Assembly (NCBI GenBank): GCA_007135385.1
Contig: SLIY01000469.1
Coordinates: 1 to 11,047, forward strand
Length of the DNA stretch: 11,047 bases
Source of the DNA: Leptolyngbyaceae cyanobacterium CSSed165cm_216
GTDB taxonomy: Bacteria > Cyanobacteriota > Cyanobacteriia > Phormidesmidales > Phormidesmidaceae
Direction: 5' to 3'
Both the position numbers and the translations under genes were made by a program. This document shows positions 1 to 7,636 of the stretch, one piece after another (the first letter of the stretch is position 1; each line of letters begins with the position of its first letter). Below the pieces are notes generated by a model that was not told the origin of the DNA, did no database searches, and saw only the letters and a program-made list of their open reading frames with translations.

Positions 1-1
1 C

Positions 2-1450
2 ATTCCGTTTGAGTCAGAATTTCAATACATGGCTACCCTGCACCAGCAGGATACCGCTGGCCAGTGGTTGCTACTGAAGGGGTCAGTGGAGGCGATTGTG
101 GACCGCTGCGATCGCGTTCTGGCCGTCACGGGCGACACTGACCCGATCGATCGCGACTATATTTTCCTTCAGGCCGAGCGCATGGCCTCCCGAGGGCTGC
201 GGGTGCTGGCCTTTGCCGCCCTAGATTTCCATGGCCACCACATTGACCACGAGGACCTGAAGTCGGGTCTGGTGTTTCTGGGCTTGCAGGGGATGATCGA
301 TCCACCCCGCTCTGAGGCAATCAAGGCGGTGCAGGCCTGTAAAACCGCTGGGGTTGAGGTGAAGATGATCACCGGGGACCACAAGGTGACCGCCGCTGCG
401 ATCGCCCAGCGGATGAATCTCAGCTTCACCGATGAGGTGATTGCCTTTACCGGTCAAGAGCTGGCCCAAATGGACGAAACCCAGTTGACCAACGAGGTGC
501 AAAACGGCTCGGTGTTCGCCCGGGTGGCCCCTGAACAAAAGCTGCGCCTGGTGGAAGCCCTGCAATCGAAGGGGCACATTGTGGCGATGACTGGCGATGG
601 GGTGAACGATGCCCCCGCCTTGAAACAGGCCGACATTGGCATCGCCATGGGTAAGGCCGGTACTGAGGTGGCCAAGGAAGCGGCCGACATGGTACTCACG
701 GACGATAACTTTGCTTCCATCGAGGCGGCGGTGGAAGAGGGGCGCAACGTCTTTCGTAACCTGATGAAAGCGATCGCCTTCATTCTGCCGGTGAACGGCG
801 GCGAATCGATGACCATCTTGCTGAGTGTGCTGATTGGTCGCGGCGATGTCCTACCGATTCTGTCGCTGCAAGTGCTGTGGCTAAACATGGTCAACTCCAT
901 CGCCATGACTGTGCCGTTGGCGTTTGAGCCCAAGTCCCACAATTTAATGAATCGCCCTCCCCGCTTGCCCCACGAGCCGCTGCTCTCCAAGAACCTGTTG
1001 AAGCGCATCGGTCTGATCTCTGTCTTTAACTGGATTTTGATTTTTGGCATGTTCGAATGGGTGCGCCAGTCGGCAGGCGATCTGGACTGGATACCTGGTG
1101 ATCTGGGGGATGAAGACGCCACCGAGCATACCCTGGCCCTGGCTCGCACCATGGCGATCCAGGCCCTGGTGGCCGGGCGGATTATCTATCTGCTCAGCAT
1201 CAGTCAGTTTTGGGCTTCGGTGTCGGCCAAAATTCGTGGCCTGAATGTGCCCCTGGGAGATGCCTCCGCCATTGGCTATGGGATCTTGGTGGCGATCGTC
1301 TTCCAGGTGCTGTTTAGTCAGCTGGGGGTGATGAACTTCCTGTTTTCCACCGCCCCCCTGTCGATCACCCAGTGGTTAATCTGTCTTGGGGTGTCGCTGC
1401 CCATGTTCTTGGTGGCCTTACTGGCCAACCGGATCAATCCCCAGAACTAG
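2..1450 (+). CDS. P2-type cation-transporting ATPase, C-terminal half (5' end outside window)
   Basis: An ATP-driven ion pump of the inner or thylakoid membrane. The reading frame is open to the window edge and encodes IPFESEFQYMATL before the Met at 29, which matches the nucleotide-binding domain of P-type ATPases, so that Met is internal and the DKTGT phosphorylation site lies upstream. Counting from the Met at 29, I see the KGSVE nucleotide-site motif (17-21), DPPR (91-94), TGD (115-117), TGDGVNDAP (188-196) and then six hydrophobic segments consistent with M5-M10 (about 248-470). M5 carries N-G-G-E (256-259), aligning with Ca2+-site residues N768 and E771 of SERCA. M6 reads N-M-V-N-S (286-290), aligning with N796, T799 and D800, so the usual Asp is absent. 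The transported ion is therefore uncertain: Ca2+, Na+ or another cation. The gene converges on lpxB with a 44-nt gap and no clear terminator. Confidence 0.95.
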   Translation: MPFESEFQYMATLHQQDTAGQWLLLKGSVEAIVDRCDRVLAVTGDTDPIDRDYIFLQAERMASRGLRVLAFAALDFHGHHIDHEDLKSGLVFLGLQGMIDPPRSEAIKAVQACKTAGVEVKMITGDHKVTAAAIAQRMNLSFTDEVIAFTGQELAQMDETQLTNEVQNGSVFARVAPEQKLRLVEALQSKGHIVAMTGDGVNDAPALKQADIGIAMGKAGTEVAKEAADMVLTDDNFASIEAAVEEGRNVFRNLMKAIAFILPVNGGESMTILLSVLIGRGDVLPILSLQVLWLNMVNSIAMTVPLAFEPKSHNLMNRPPRLPHEPLLSKNLLKRIGLISVFNWILIFGMFEWVRQSAGDLDWIPGDLGDEDATEHTLALARTMAIQALVAGRIIYLLSISQFWASVSAKIRGLNVPLGDASAIGYGILVAIVFQVLFSQLGVMNFLFSTAPLSITQWLICLGVSLPMFLVALLANRINPQN

Positions 1451-1494
1451 GCGATCACTATCCCCTAAGGGCTGTGCCTCAAACAGGGTATGGC

Positions 1495-2673
1495 CTAAAG
1501 TAACTCTAAAATTAACTGAGCAGCACGGCGACAAGCCCCAGGCTGGCCAATATCCTGGCGCAGTTTGGCGTAGCCAGCCAACATGGTTTGGCGAGAGGTT
1601 TCGTTTTCGAGTAAATCTAGGGTGGCAGCGGCGATCGCCGCCGGAGTGGCTTGCCATTGCAAAAATTCAGGCACCACCAGTTGGTTCACCACCAGGTTGA
1701 CAGGCGACGCAAAGGGAATATCAAATCGCAGTAGGTAACGGCCAATCCAGGCGGTGACGGGGTTTAACCGGTAGGCTACCACCTGGGGCACATTCATCAG
1801 GGCAATTTCTAGATTGGCGGTTCCTGATTTGGTTATAGCCACATCAGCAGCGGCAATGGCAGGGGTATTCTGCCCCGCTAGCACCTGCCCCCGCAAACCA
1901 TATCGAGCCAATCCCTGTTCAAAGGCGGCCCCCAGGTCAGGGTTAGACACCGGCAACAAAAACTGCACCTCTGGGTGACAAGCCTGCACTTGCTGGGCGG
2001 CTTGCAGCATCACCGGCATCAGGTACGTCACCTCCTGCCGCCGAGAAGCCGGTAGCAGGGTAATCACCTGGGCCGTGGGGTCAAGGCCCAACTGGTGACG
2101 GGCCGCCGCTTTATCGGGGGGGGTCGGGTAGCGATCCACCAGGGGGTGGCCTACCCAGGTGGCCTCGGCTCCATACTGGCGGTAGTAGTCGGCTTCAGCC
2201 TTAAAAATAGCCGCCAGGCGATCACATTGATCGACCAACTGCCGAGTATCGCGGTCAGAAAAAGCCCACACCCACTGCTGCGGGGCAATGTAGTACACCA
2301 CTGGCACCTGGGGATGCTTTTCCTTGAGATACTGCCCCATGGCCAGATTAGGCCCCATATAGTCAATCAGCACCGCCACATCGGGCGGATTAGCCTTGAG
2401 ATGCCGTTTCGCCTGACGCTGCAACCGCAGGATGGGCAATAGGTAGGGCAGGGCCTCAAAAATTCCCACCGAGCCAATGGCGGTGGTGTTACCCAGCAGG
2501 GTGACCCCGGCCTGGGCCATCTGGTTTCCCCCCAGGGCGACAATCTCCAGCGGCATATGCTGCTCGGCAGCCACCTGCATCAGGGCTGTGGCCAGCAACG
2601 CCCCCTGCAAATCCCCAGACACTTCCCCTGTACTGATAAAGACCCGCTTGGCCCCATTCCCAGACTGCGTCAT
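1495..2673 (-). CDS. lpxB: Lipid-A-disaccharide synthase LpxB
   Basis: A GT19-family glycosyltransferase that joins UDP-2,3-diacylglucosamine and lipid X (2,3-diacylglucosamine-1-phosphate) into the lipid A disaccharide at the inner membrane. The protein has 392 residues, near the usual 380-390. Visible family motifs are GEVSGD (16-21), IDYMGPN (103-109), the YYIAPQQWVWAF block (127-138), GHPLVD (175-180), LLPASR (206-211) where many homologues have LLPGSR, and KSGTANLE (282-289). The ATG is supported by AGGA (complement of 2680-2683) six bases upstream. It is the last gene of the envelope operon, 15 nt after lpxA, which fits translational coupling. No T-rich hairpin is evident after the stop. 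Confidence 0.96.
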   Translation of the reverse strand: MTQSGNGAKRVFISTGEVSGDLQGALLATALMQVAAEQHMPLEIVALGGNQMAQAGVTLLGNTTAIGSVGIFEALPYLLPILRLQRQAKRHLKANPPDVAVLIDYMGPNLAMGQYLKEKHPQVPVVYYIAPQQWVWAFSDRDTRQLVDQCDRLAAIFKAEADYYRQYGAEATWVGHPLVDRYPTPPDKAAARHQLGLDPTAQVITLLPASRRQEVTYLMPVMLQAAQQVQACHPEVQFLLPVSNPDLGAAFEQGLARYGLRGQVLAGQNTPAIAAADVAITKSGTANLEIALMNVPQVVAYRLNPVTAWIGRYLLRFDIPFASPVNLVVNQLVVPEFLQWQATPAAIAAATLDLLENETSRQTMLAGYAKLRQDIGQPGACRRAAQLILELL

Positions 2674-2688
2674 CGATTTTCCTACAGG

Positions 2689-3522
2689 CTATTCTGAGCG
2701 ATCGCTGCGGCTGCGCTTGCGACCTGGGGTCAACCCCCGGCGATCGGGTTCTAAAGCCGCCTGTAAAAACTGACTAAAGTGACGTACCAAGTCATTGTGC
2801 TCCCACTGGCTGAGCTTAGCCACGGCATCACTGATGGATTCTCCAGAGCGGTAGGCTAACCGGTAGGCCTGCTTCAGTTCCCGGTAGGCCTGGCCGCCAT
2901 CAAGGGCGGTCAAGCCAGCCCGCTGTAGGCCAATTTGGTTAAGCCCCCGCACCTCAGCCGGATTACCGTTGACCAGGGTGTAGGGGGGGACATCCCGGTC
3001 AATCCGGGTGAGTCCGCCAATCATCGCCAACCGACCAATGTGCACAAACTGGTGAACCCCAATCAGCCCACTAATGCGCGCCCCCGACTCCACATGCACA
3101 TGGCCCGCTAAGGCCACAGAATTGGCGATAATCACCTGATTTTCTACCACGCAATTGTGGGCCACGTGGGAGTAGGCCATCAGCATATTGTTGTGGCCAA
3201 TCAGGGTGGCGGCCCCGGCGGTGGTGGCTCGATTGATGGTGACATACTCGCGAATCAGATTGTGATCACCAATGTTGACCTGGCTCATCGAGCCATCATC
3301 CTTCAAGTCTTGAGACTCTAGGCCAATGGCGGCCCCAGGGAAAATACGGTTATTGGCCCCAATCGTCGTGTGGCCATCAATCACCACATGGGCTCCGATT
3401 TCAGTACCAGGACCAATGGTGACTTGACGGCCAATCACCGCATAGGGACCCACCTTGACCGTGGGGTGGAGTATGGCCCCAGGGTCAATCACAGCCGTCG
3501 GGTGAATCAGGGTAGTTGTCAA
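2689..3522 (-). CDS. lpxA: UDP-N-acetylglucosamine acyltransferase LpxA (TTG start preferred)
   Basis: Catalyses the first step of lipid A synthesis, transfer of a 3-hydroxyacyl chain from ACP to UDP-GlcNAc in the cytoplasm, and is expected to act as a trimer. The N-terminal two thirds is hexapeptide-repeat left-handed beta-helix sequence. The catalytic His is in AHNC (E. coli H125 in AHDC). VHQF and the GG that includes E. coli G173, a residue of the acyl-chain ruler, are also kept. The C-terminus ends in a basic tail. I chose the TTG at 3522 (277 aa) because GGAGG lies seven bases upstream (complement of 3530-3534) and the product then begins (M)TTTLIHPTAV, close to the usual LpxA N-terminus. 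The alternative is the ATG at 3567 (292 aa). It overlaps the fabZ stop by one base (TGATG) but has no visible ribosome site and adds 15 residues unlike the family. Confidence 0.93.
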   Translation of the reverse strand: MTTTLIHPTAVIDPGAILHPTVKVGPYAVIGRQVTIGPGTEIGAHVVIDGHTTIGANNRIFPGAAIGLESQDLKDDGSMSQVNIGDHNLIREYVTINRATTAGAATLIGHNNMLMAYSHVAHNCVVENQVIIANSVALAGHVHVESGARISGLIGVHQFVHIGRLAMIGGLTRIDRDVPPYTLVNGNPAEVRGLNQIGLQRAGLTALDGGQAYRELKQAYRLAYRSGESISDAVAKLSQWEHNDLVRHFSQFLQAALEPDRRGLTPGRKRSRSDRSE

Positions 3523-3529
3523 CGCCTTG

Positions 3530-3534
3530 CCTCC
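3530..3534 (-). promoter_or_regulatory. Shine-Dalgarno GGAGG deciding the lpxA start
   Basis: On the minus strand GGAGG is followed by the seven-base spacer CAAGGCG and then TTG, optimal spacing for a ribosome site. The upstream ATG at 3567 has no purine-rich element in the 20 bases before it. This site is the main reason for placing the lpxA start at 3522. Confidence 0.7.
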
Positions 3535-3566
3535 GGAAGCCAGAGCTTGAGATACACATGTGTCCA

Positions 3567-4130
3567 TCAGCTAGGCCGGCCCGCAGCCGACTCTACCACG
3601 GAGAACATCAATTCTCCTTCACAGGCCAGTTGGCCATCCACCTCAGCCCTGGCGTACATTTTGCCAAATCGCAGTCGCTTGATGGCGAGCAACTCGACGG
3701 TCATCACCAGGCGATCGCCAGGCACCACAGGCCGCCGAAACCGCACCTTATCGATCCCGGCAAACACGCACAGGCCATTTACCCCAGGGATCTGGCTGAG
3801 GACGACACCGCCCACCTGGGCCATTGCTTCCACAATCAACACCCCTGGCATAATTGGCTGCCCTGGGAAATGCCCCTGAAACTGGGGTTCATTCAGGGTG
3901 ATGTTTTTAATCCCCACCGCCCGTTTGGCCGGGACATAATCGATAATCCGATCGACCAGGGCAAAGGGATAGCGGTGGGGCAGGATAGCGTAGATTTCTG
4001 CGGCGGAATATTCCCGTTTGATCACGGGGTTGGTTCCATCGGTCGAGTCGATGTCTACAGTGTCAGTGGACACAGTGCTGCGATCGCTAACCGTTGAAGG
4101 CGTATGGCTAGATGAAGTTACGTCAATCAC
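3567..4130 (-). CDS. fabZ: 3-hydroxyacyl-[ACP] dehydratase FabZ (GTG start)
   Basis: Dehydrates 3-hydroxyacyl-ACP in type II fatty acid synthesis and shares the 3-hydroxyacyl-ACP pool with LpxA. The hot-dog fold is clear: LPHRYPF (50-56), then GHFPG with catalytic His 87, PIMPGVLIVEAMAQ with catalytic Glu 101, and FAGIDKVRFRRPVVPGD. The protein has 187 residues against about 145-160 for most FabZ. The excess is a Ser/Thr/Asp-rich N-terminus of roughly 38 residues. The start codon is GTG: an in-frame TAG lies just upstream and no in-frame ATG precedes the core domain. The only purine-rich element, AGGGAGA (complement of 4144-4150), is about 13 bases away, so the ribosome site is weak and a later GTG in the extension remains possible. 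It lies 51 nt after lpxC. Confidence 0.95.
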   Translation of the reverse strand: MIDVTSSSHTPSTVSDRSTVSTDTVDIDSTDGTNPVIKREYSAAEIYAILPHRYPFALVDRIIDYVPAKRAVGIKNITLNEPQFQGHFPGQPIMPGVLIVEAMAQVGGVVLSQIPGVNGLCVFAGIDKVRFRRPVVPGDRLVMTVELLAIKRLRFGKMYARAEVDGQLACEGELMFSVVESAAGRPS

Positions 4131-4181
4131 AATAGCTAAGCGGTCTCCCTATCCTTGGCGTTATGCCCCTTGATTTTGCCA

Positions 4182-5096
4182 CTAGATGTCACCTTCGGAA
4201 AATCTCAAGGCTGGCTGCATCGCCCGAGCCAGATCTCCGTGCAGCTTGTGGCTGGCCTTATAGGCCACAATATGAGCCTGGGGTAGTTGGCCCAATAAAC
4301 TCAAGTCACCGATCAAATCTAGCAGCTTATGGCGCACTGGCTCCTGATCAAATCGCAATGGCGGGTTAACCCAACCCTGATGGCTACAGACCAGAGCATT
4401 ATCTAAGCTACCCCCTTGAATTAAACCACGGGCCTTGAGGGCTTCGATCTGGTGGGCCAACCCGAAGGTACGGGCTGGGGCGATCGCGGTGGCAAAGCCC
4501 TCGTCACCAAACGGGTCGACACCCGGGGTCCAACTAAACCACTGATTACCAATGGCGGCCACATCAAAATCAATCCCATAGGTGAGGCGTAACTCAGGGG
4601 CTGGAAATGCGGCCACAAAAGCATCCTGGTGCTGTACCGAAACCGGCTGCCGAAGGATTGGCACCGGTCGTTCTGGGGCCTGATCAACCCAGCCAGCGGC
4701 CTGAATCGCCTCCACCCAGTTCAAGGCGGAGCCATCCAGCAGAGGCACTTCTGGGCCATCAATGTCAATGCGAGCGTTATCGATTTCTAACCCCACCAGG
4801 GCCGCCAACACATGCTCAACGGTCCGCACCGTCGCCTGCCCCTGGCGTAACTCGGTGGACAGTACTGTCTGATCGACAGTGTCGAGGGTAGCGGCGATCG
4901 CCGGTTGCCCGGGCAAGTCAGTGCGCACAAAATAGCGCCCTTGGCTGGGGGCGGCTGGCTGCAGGGTCAGGGTGGTGGTTACCCCAGAATGGAGCCCTAC
5001 CCCCTGCCGCTGTACCGTGGTAGCCAGGGTCCGCTGCTGCCTGCTGGACCGATTGAGCTTGGCGGCTAATGGGTCACTAGCCTCAGACGTGAACAT
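4182..5096 (-). CDS. lpxC: UDP-3-O-acyl-N-acetylglucosamine deacetylase LpxC
   Basis: The zinc hydrolase that catalyses the committed step of lipid A synthesis, removing acetate from UDP-3-O-acyl-GlcNAc in the cytoplasm. The protein has 304 residues, the usual length. Family residues are visible: GVGLHSG (32-38), the catalytic Glu and first zinc His in TVEH (E94, H95), ARTFGL (208-213), the remaining zinc ligands in RHKLLD (H256, D260) and the catalytic His in ASHKLH (H283). About 20 residues precede the first family block. The ATG shares its A with the bamA stop (TAATG). Its ribosome site GGGGAG (complement of 5105-5110) sits inside the last codons of bamA, eight bases from the start. This indicates co-transcription and likely translational coupling with bamA. 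Confidence 0.97.
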   Translation of the reverse strand: MFTSEASDPLAAKLNRSSRQQRTLATTVQRQGVGLHSGVTTTLTLQPAAPSQGRYFVRTDLPGQPAIAATLDTVDQTVLSTELRQGQATVRTVEHVLAALVGLEIDNARIDIDGPEVPLLDGSALNWVEAIQAAGWVDQAPERPVPILRQPVSVQHQDAFVAAFPAPELRLTYGIDFDVAAIGNQWFSWTPGVDPFGDEGFATAIAPARTFGLAHQIEALKARGLIQGGSLDNALVCSHQGWVNPPLRFDQEPVRHKLLDLIGDLSLLGQLPQAHIVAYKASHKLHGDLARAMQPALRFSEGDI

Positions 5097-7504
5097 TAGA
5101 ATCGCTCCCCAATACCAAAGTGCAATCGTCCCTGCCCTTGATCGCCAAAGCCGTAGTCAATCCGCAGCGGACCTAAGGGGGTTTGGATTCTCACCCCGGC
5201 CCCATAGCCAAAGCCACTACCGGGTTTACCTCGAGAAGGGCCAGGGGAACCAGGTACAGCGTTGCCGCTGCCGAGATCTGTGCCCGCATCCACAAATAAC
5301 GCCCCCCCCAAGAATGCAAACACAGGGAAACGATATTCGGCCGTGAACTGGGCATAGCTACGCCCTCCCCCCACTTCTCCTTCATCGTAGCCACGGATGG
5401 AGTTAGTTCCCCCCAGGGCAAAGGCTTCATAGGGGGGGACATCTCCTAGGATAGTCCCCACTTGCACATTCATGGCTAGGGCTTGGGGGCCTTCCGCAAT
5501 ATTCAGCAGGCTCAGGGGGATGTAATGACTGTAGCTACCCCGCAGCCGATTCATAAAGATACTGCCCCGCCCCAAGGGGATTGACTGCTCGGTATTGAGC
5601 CGCAGAATACTGCCGCTGGTCGGGTTAAACGGGTCGTTACGGCGATCCAGGCTGGCACTGATGGGAATAGTCCACAGGTCATCTAACCCAGTGCCGCTGA
5701 CGGTGAGGGGGTTGCCCTGGGCGTCGGTGGCATTGACGTTGCCATCGGCATCCCGGGAGGAGACATTTTGGAACTGGGTACCCACAGCGACGGTCCAACC
5801 GTTAGTTAAGGGGCGGCTAAAGGTAATGCCTGACCCGATGCGCCGAACGCGGACGCGATCGCCATTCGCCAGGTTGATCGGGTTAGGCCCACCATCAAAG
5901 TTTAGGTTAATCGCCCGGCGGGCAAAGGCATTAGCCGTGTAGGAAGTGCGGAAGGGGTCACCAGCAATCCAGGGATCGGTAAAGGAAATGTCAAATAGCA
6001 GATCGCGAGTACTAAGTTGGGCTTCGGCGGTAAATTTCTGGTTGTTGCCACCAAAGTTGTCCTGACGGAAACTGACGGTACCAAAAATATCTCCGGTAAA
6101 GTTAAAGCCCAGACCTGCGGCGACCGAGCCGGTGTTACGCTCAGTCACATTGACGATCACATTCACCTTGCGGGGATCCTCCTGGGCTGGCTCTAGCCCA
6201 GGGCTGACATCGTCAAAGATTTGCAAGCCAAACACCCGACCAAAGTCCCGTTCAATTTGGGCTTGGTTAAACACATCCCCCGGCTGGGTTTGAAATTCCC
6301 GAGTAATGATAAAGTCGCGGGTTCTGCCTCGTACCGGGTTGCCGTCTTCATCGACGGTTTGCCCCTCTTCATTGACGAAACGCACCTGAATCGACTCAAT
6401 CACCCCTTCGGCCACCTCCAGGGTGACCACCCCCTGGTCAGACACCCGGGGGGCGGCAATCACCTGGGCTAGCACATAGCCATTGCGCTGATACCATTCG
6501 TTCAGCTCAACGATACCTTCTTGAAAATCAATCAGGTTAATAATTTCGCCTTTTTGGTCGGCAAAGATTCGATCCACTTCCGCCTGGGGCAACACCTCAT
6601 TACCCACCACCCTCACATCGGTAAGCATTGGGTTCGGCTGGACCACAAAGGTCACCCGTACCCCTAAATCGGTATCTTCGGGAACCACATCCACATCGGC
6701 AAAAAAGCCCGTGGCAAACACATTGTTGATGTCTTGCTGCAGTTGGGTGCGGGTGGTGGTGCGTCCAGGCCGAGTTTCGACCACATCGAACACCAGGTTT
6801 TCTAGTTCCGGGTCTAGCTCTCCCCGACTGGCGGCCACCACCACTTCAGCCACCAGCACCCGGGGCTCTTCAGGTTCTTCTTCGGCTGCCGGTTCCTCGT
6901 CAGGTTCGTCGACATCCACAGCTTCAGGCGCCTCTAGGGCCGGATCATCCTCTGGATCGGTCTCTGGATCGGTCTCTGGAGTTGGCTGCCCCTGGGGCTG
7001 GCTGCGCCGCTCGATAGCTCCGTCAATGATGCGCTCGGCCTCCTCAGGGGAAATCTCACGGGGTCCCTGGCTCAGGTGGATGGGGGCAGCAGCAGCGCTG
7101 GAAACTCCATCGGCAGAGGGGGTATTCTCTGGAGCACTATCTACGGATGACGTCTCCGGAAAGACCACGGCATTATCCGTGATGCTGCCCCCCTGGGGCG
7201 GAGCCAAATCCGCTGAGTCCACGTCACCGTCGATGGCTGGGCGGTACTGATCAATGGCGACCTGTAGATCAGCGGCGATCGCTGCGCTGTTGGCCACCGA
7301 TTGACTCGGCAATTGCAGGGCCGAGGCATCGGTTTCGGGGGTGGGCTCATGGCTGACCCGCAAGCTCTCGCCAGGGGTCAGAGCCTGGCTGGCATCAACT
7401 GAGGTAGTCGTAACATCAACGTCTCCACTGGCAGCAGCCGGGGCAGCCCATCCCAGCAGCCCTGACGTGGCCAATATGACTAAACACTGAGGAGATACCC
7501 GCAT
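5096..7504 (-). CDS. bamA: Outer-membrane assembly factor BamA/Omp85 (Toc75-like)
   Basis: The Omp85-family protein that inserts beta-barrel proteins into the outer membrane, related to chloroplast Toc75. It has 802 residues. A signal peptide (about 1-26, ending AAPAAAS) is followed by a low-complexity linker (27-214) that is Asp/Glu/Pro-rich from about 170. Three POTRA domains follow (about 215-290, 293-367, 368-455), the number typical of cyanobacterial Omp85, and then the 16-strand barrel (456-802). The L6-loop signature is IRGY (703-706), a variant of VRGF, and the protein ends in Phe as beta-signals do. The ATG has AGGTG (complement of 7512-7516) seven bases upstream. It begins the envelope gene group, 130 nt after purC, so a promoter in that gap is plausible, although I see no clear -35/-10 pair. 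Confidence 0.96.
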   Translation of the reverse strand: MRVSPQCLVILATSGLLGWAAPAAASGDVDVTTTSVDASQALTPGESLRVSHEPTPETDASALQLPSQSVANSAAIAADLQVAIDQYRPAIDGDVDSADLAPPQGGSITDNAVVFPETSSVDSAPENTPSADGVSSAAAAPIHLSQGPREISPEEAERIIDGAIERRSQPQGQPTPETDPETDPEDDPALEAPEAVDVDEPDEEPAAEEEPEEPRVLVAEVVVAASRGELDPELENLVFDVVETRPGRTTTRTQLQQDINNVFATGFFADVDVVPEDTDLGVRVTFVVQPNPMLTDVRVVGNEVLPQAEVDRIFADQKGEIINLIDFQEGIVELNEWYQRNGYVLAQVIAAPRVSDQGVVTLEVAEGVIESIQVRFVNEEGQTVDEDGNPVRGRTRDFIITREFQTQPGDVFNQAQIERDFGRVFGLQIFDDVSPGLEPAQEDPRKVNVIVNVTERNTGSVAAGLGFNFTGDIFGTVSFRQDNFGGNNQKFTAEAQLSTRDLLFDISFTDPWIAGDPFRTSYTANAFARRAINLNFDGGPNPINLANGDRVRVRRIGSGITFSRPLTNGWTVAVGTQFQNVSSRDADGNVNATDAQGNPLTVSGTGLDDLWTIPISASLDRRNDPFNPTSGSILRLNTEQSIPLGRGSIFMNRLRGSYSHYIPLSLLNIAEGPQALAMNVQVGTILGDVPPYEAFALGGTNSIRGYDEGEVGGGRSYAQFTAEYRFPVFAFLGGALFVDAGTDLGSGNAVPGSPGPSRGKPGSGFGYGAGVRIQTPLGPLRIDYGFGDQGQGRLHFGIGERF
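6952..6980. repeat. 12-nt tandem repeat inside the BamA acidic linker
   Basis: The unit CTGGATCGGTCT occurs at 6952-6963 and 6964-6975, followed by a partial copy at 6976-6980. A degenerate copy (CGGATCATCCT) precedes it at 6941-6951. Twelve bases keep the frame, and the repeat encodes successive ETDP/EDDP tetrapeptides in the linker before the first POTRA domain. Confidence 0.75.
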
Positions 7505-7594
7505 CTACACACACCTACTAATGACATCCACACACCACGGAAATGCCCACCTCTAACGAGATGAGAATAGCGGACAATCCTGCTTAAAGGGTCC

Positions 7595-7636
7595 AGCCCC
7601 CAGTAAACGGACAAATTTTACCGCATTGACGGGGCT
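7595..7636 (-). other. Weak inverted repeat after purC, upstream of bamA
   Basis: AGCCCC (7595-7600) pairs with GGGGCT (7631-7636). Inside it CGG (7608-7610) can pair with CCG (7621-7623) around a ten-base AT-rich loop, leaving 7-by-7 unpaired bases between the two stems. The outer arm includes two bases of the purC stop codon. No T-tract follows, so it does not look like an intrinsic terminator. It could be a leader structure of the bamA transcript or chance. Confidence 0.2.

Noticed and set aside
454..1152. Minus-strand open frame of 232 codons opposite the ATPase
   Set aside because: It lies wholly within the clear ATPase coding sequence, and its translation is Arg/Ser-rich without any motif. 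It is a shadow frame.
29..1450. The ATPase as a complete short gene starting at the ATG at 29
   Set aside because: The frame stays open upstream to the window edge and encodes family sequence (PFESEFQY), and 473 residues is about half of a P-type ATPase lacking the DKTGT region. It is a gene cut by the window edge, not a truncated pump.
1451..1494. Possible bidirectional terminator between the ATPase and lpxB
   Set aside because: The only symmetry is CCCCTAAGGG with a three-base-pair stem and no flanking T or A tract on either strand, too weak to call.
3516..4097. Plus-strand open frame of 193 codons opposite fabZ and the lpxA start
   Set aside because: Its His/Pro-rich translation mirrors fabZ, spans the fabZ-lpxA junction and shows no recognisable domain.
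6711..7250. Plus-strand Ser/Gly-rich open frame of 179 codons opposite bamA
   Set aside because: It is the mirror of the acidic low-complexity linker of BamA (GAx/GTC codons read as Ser). It has no family features and no ribosome site.
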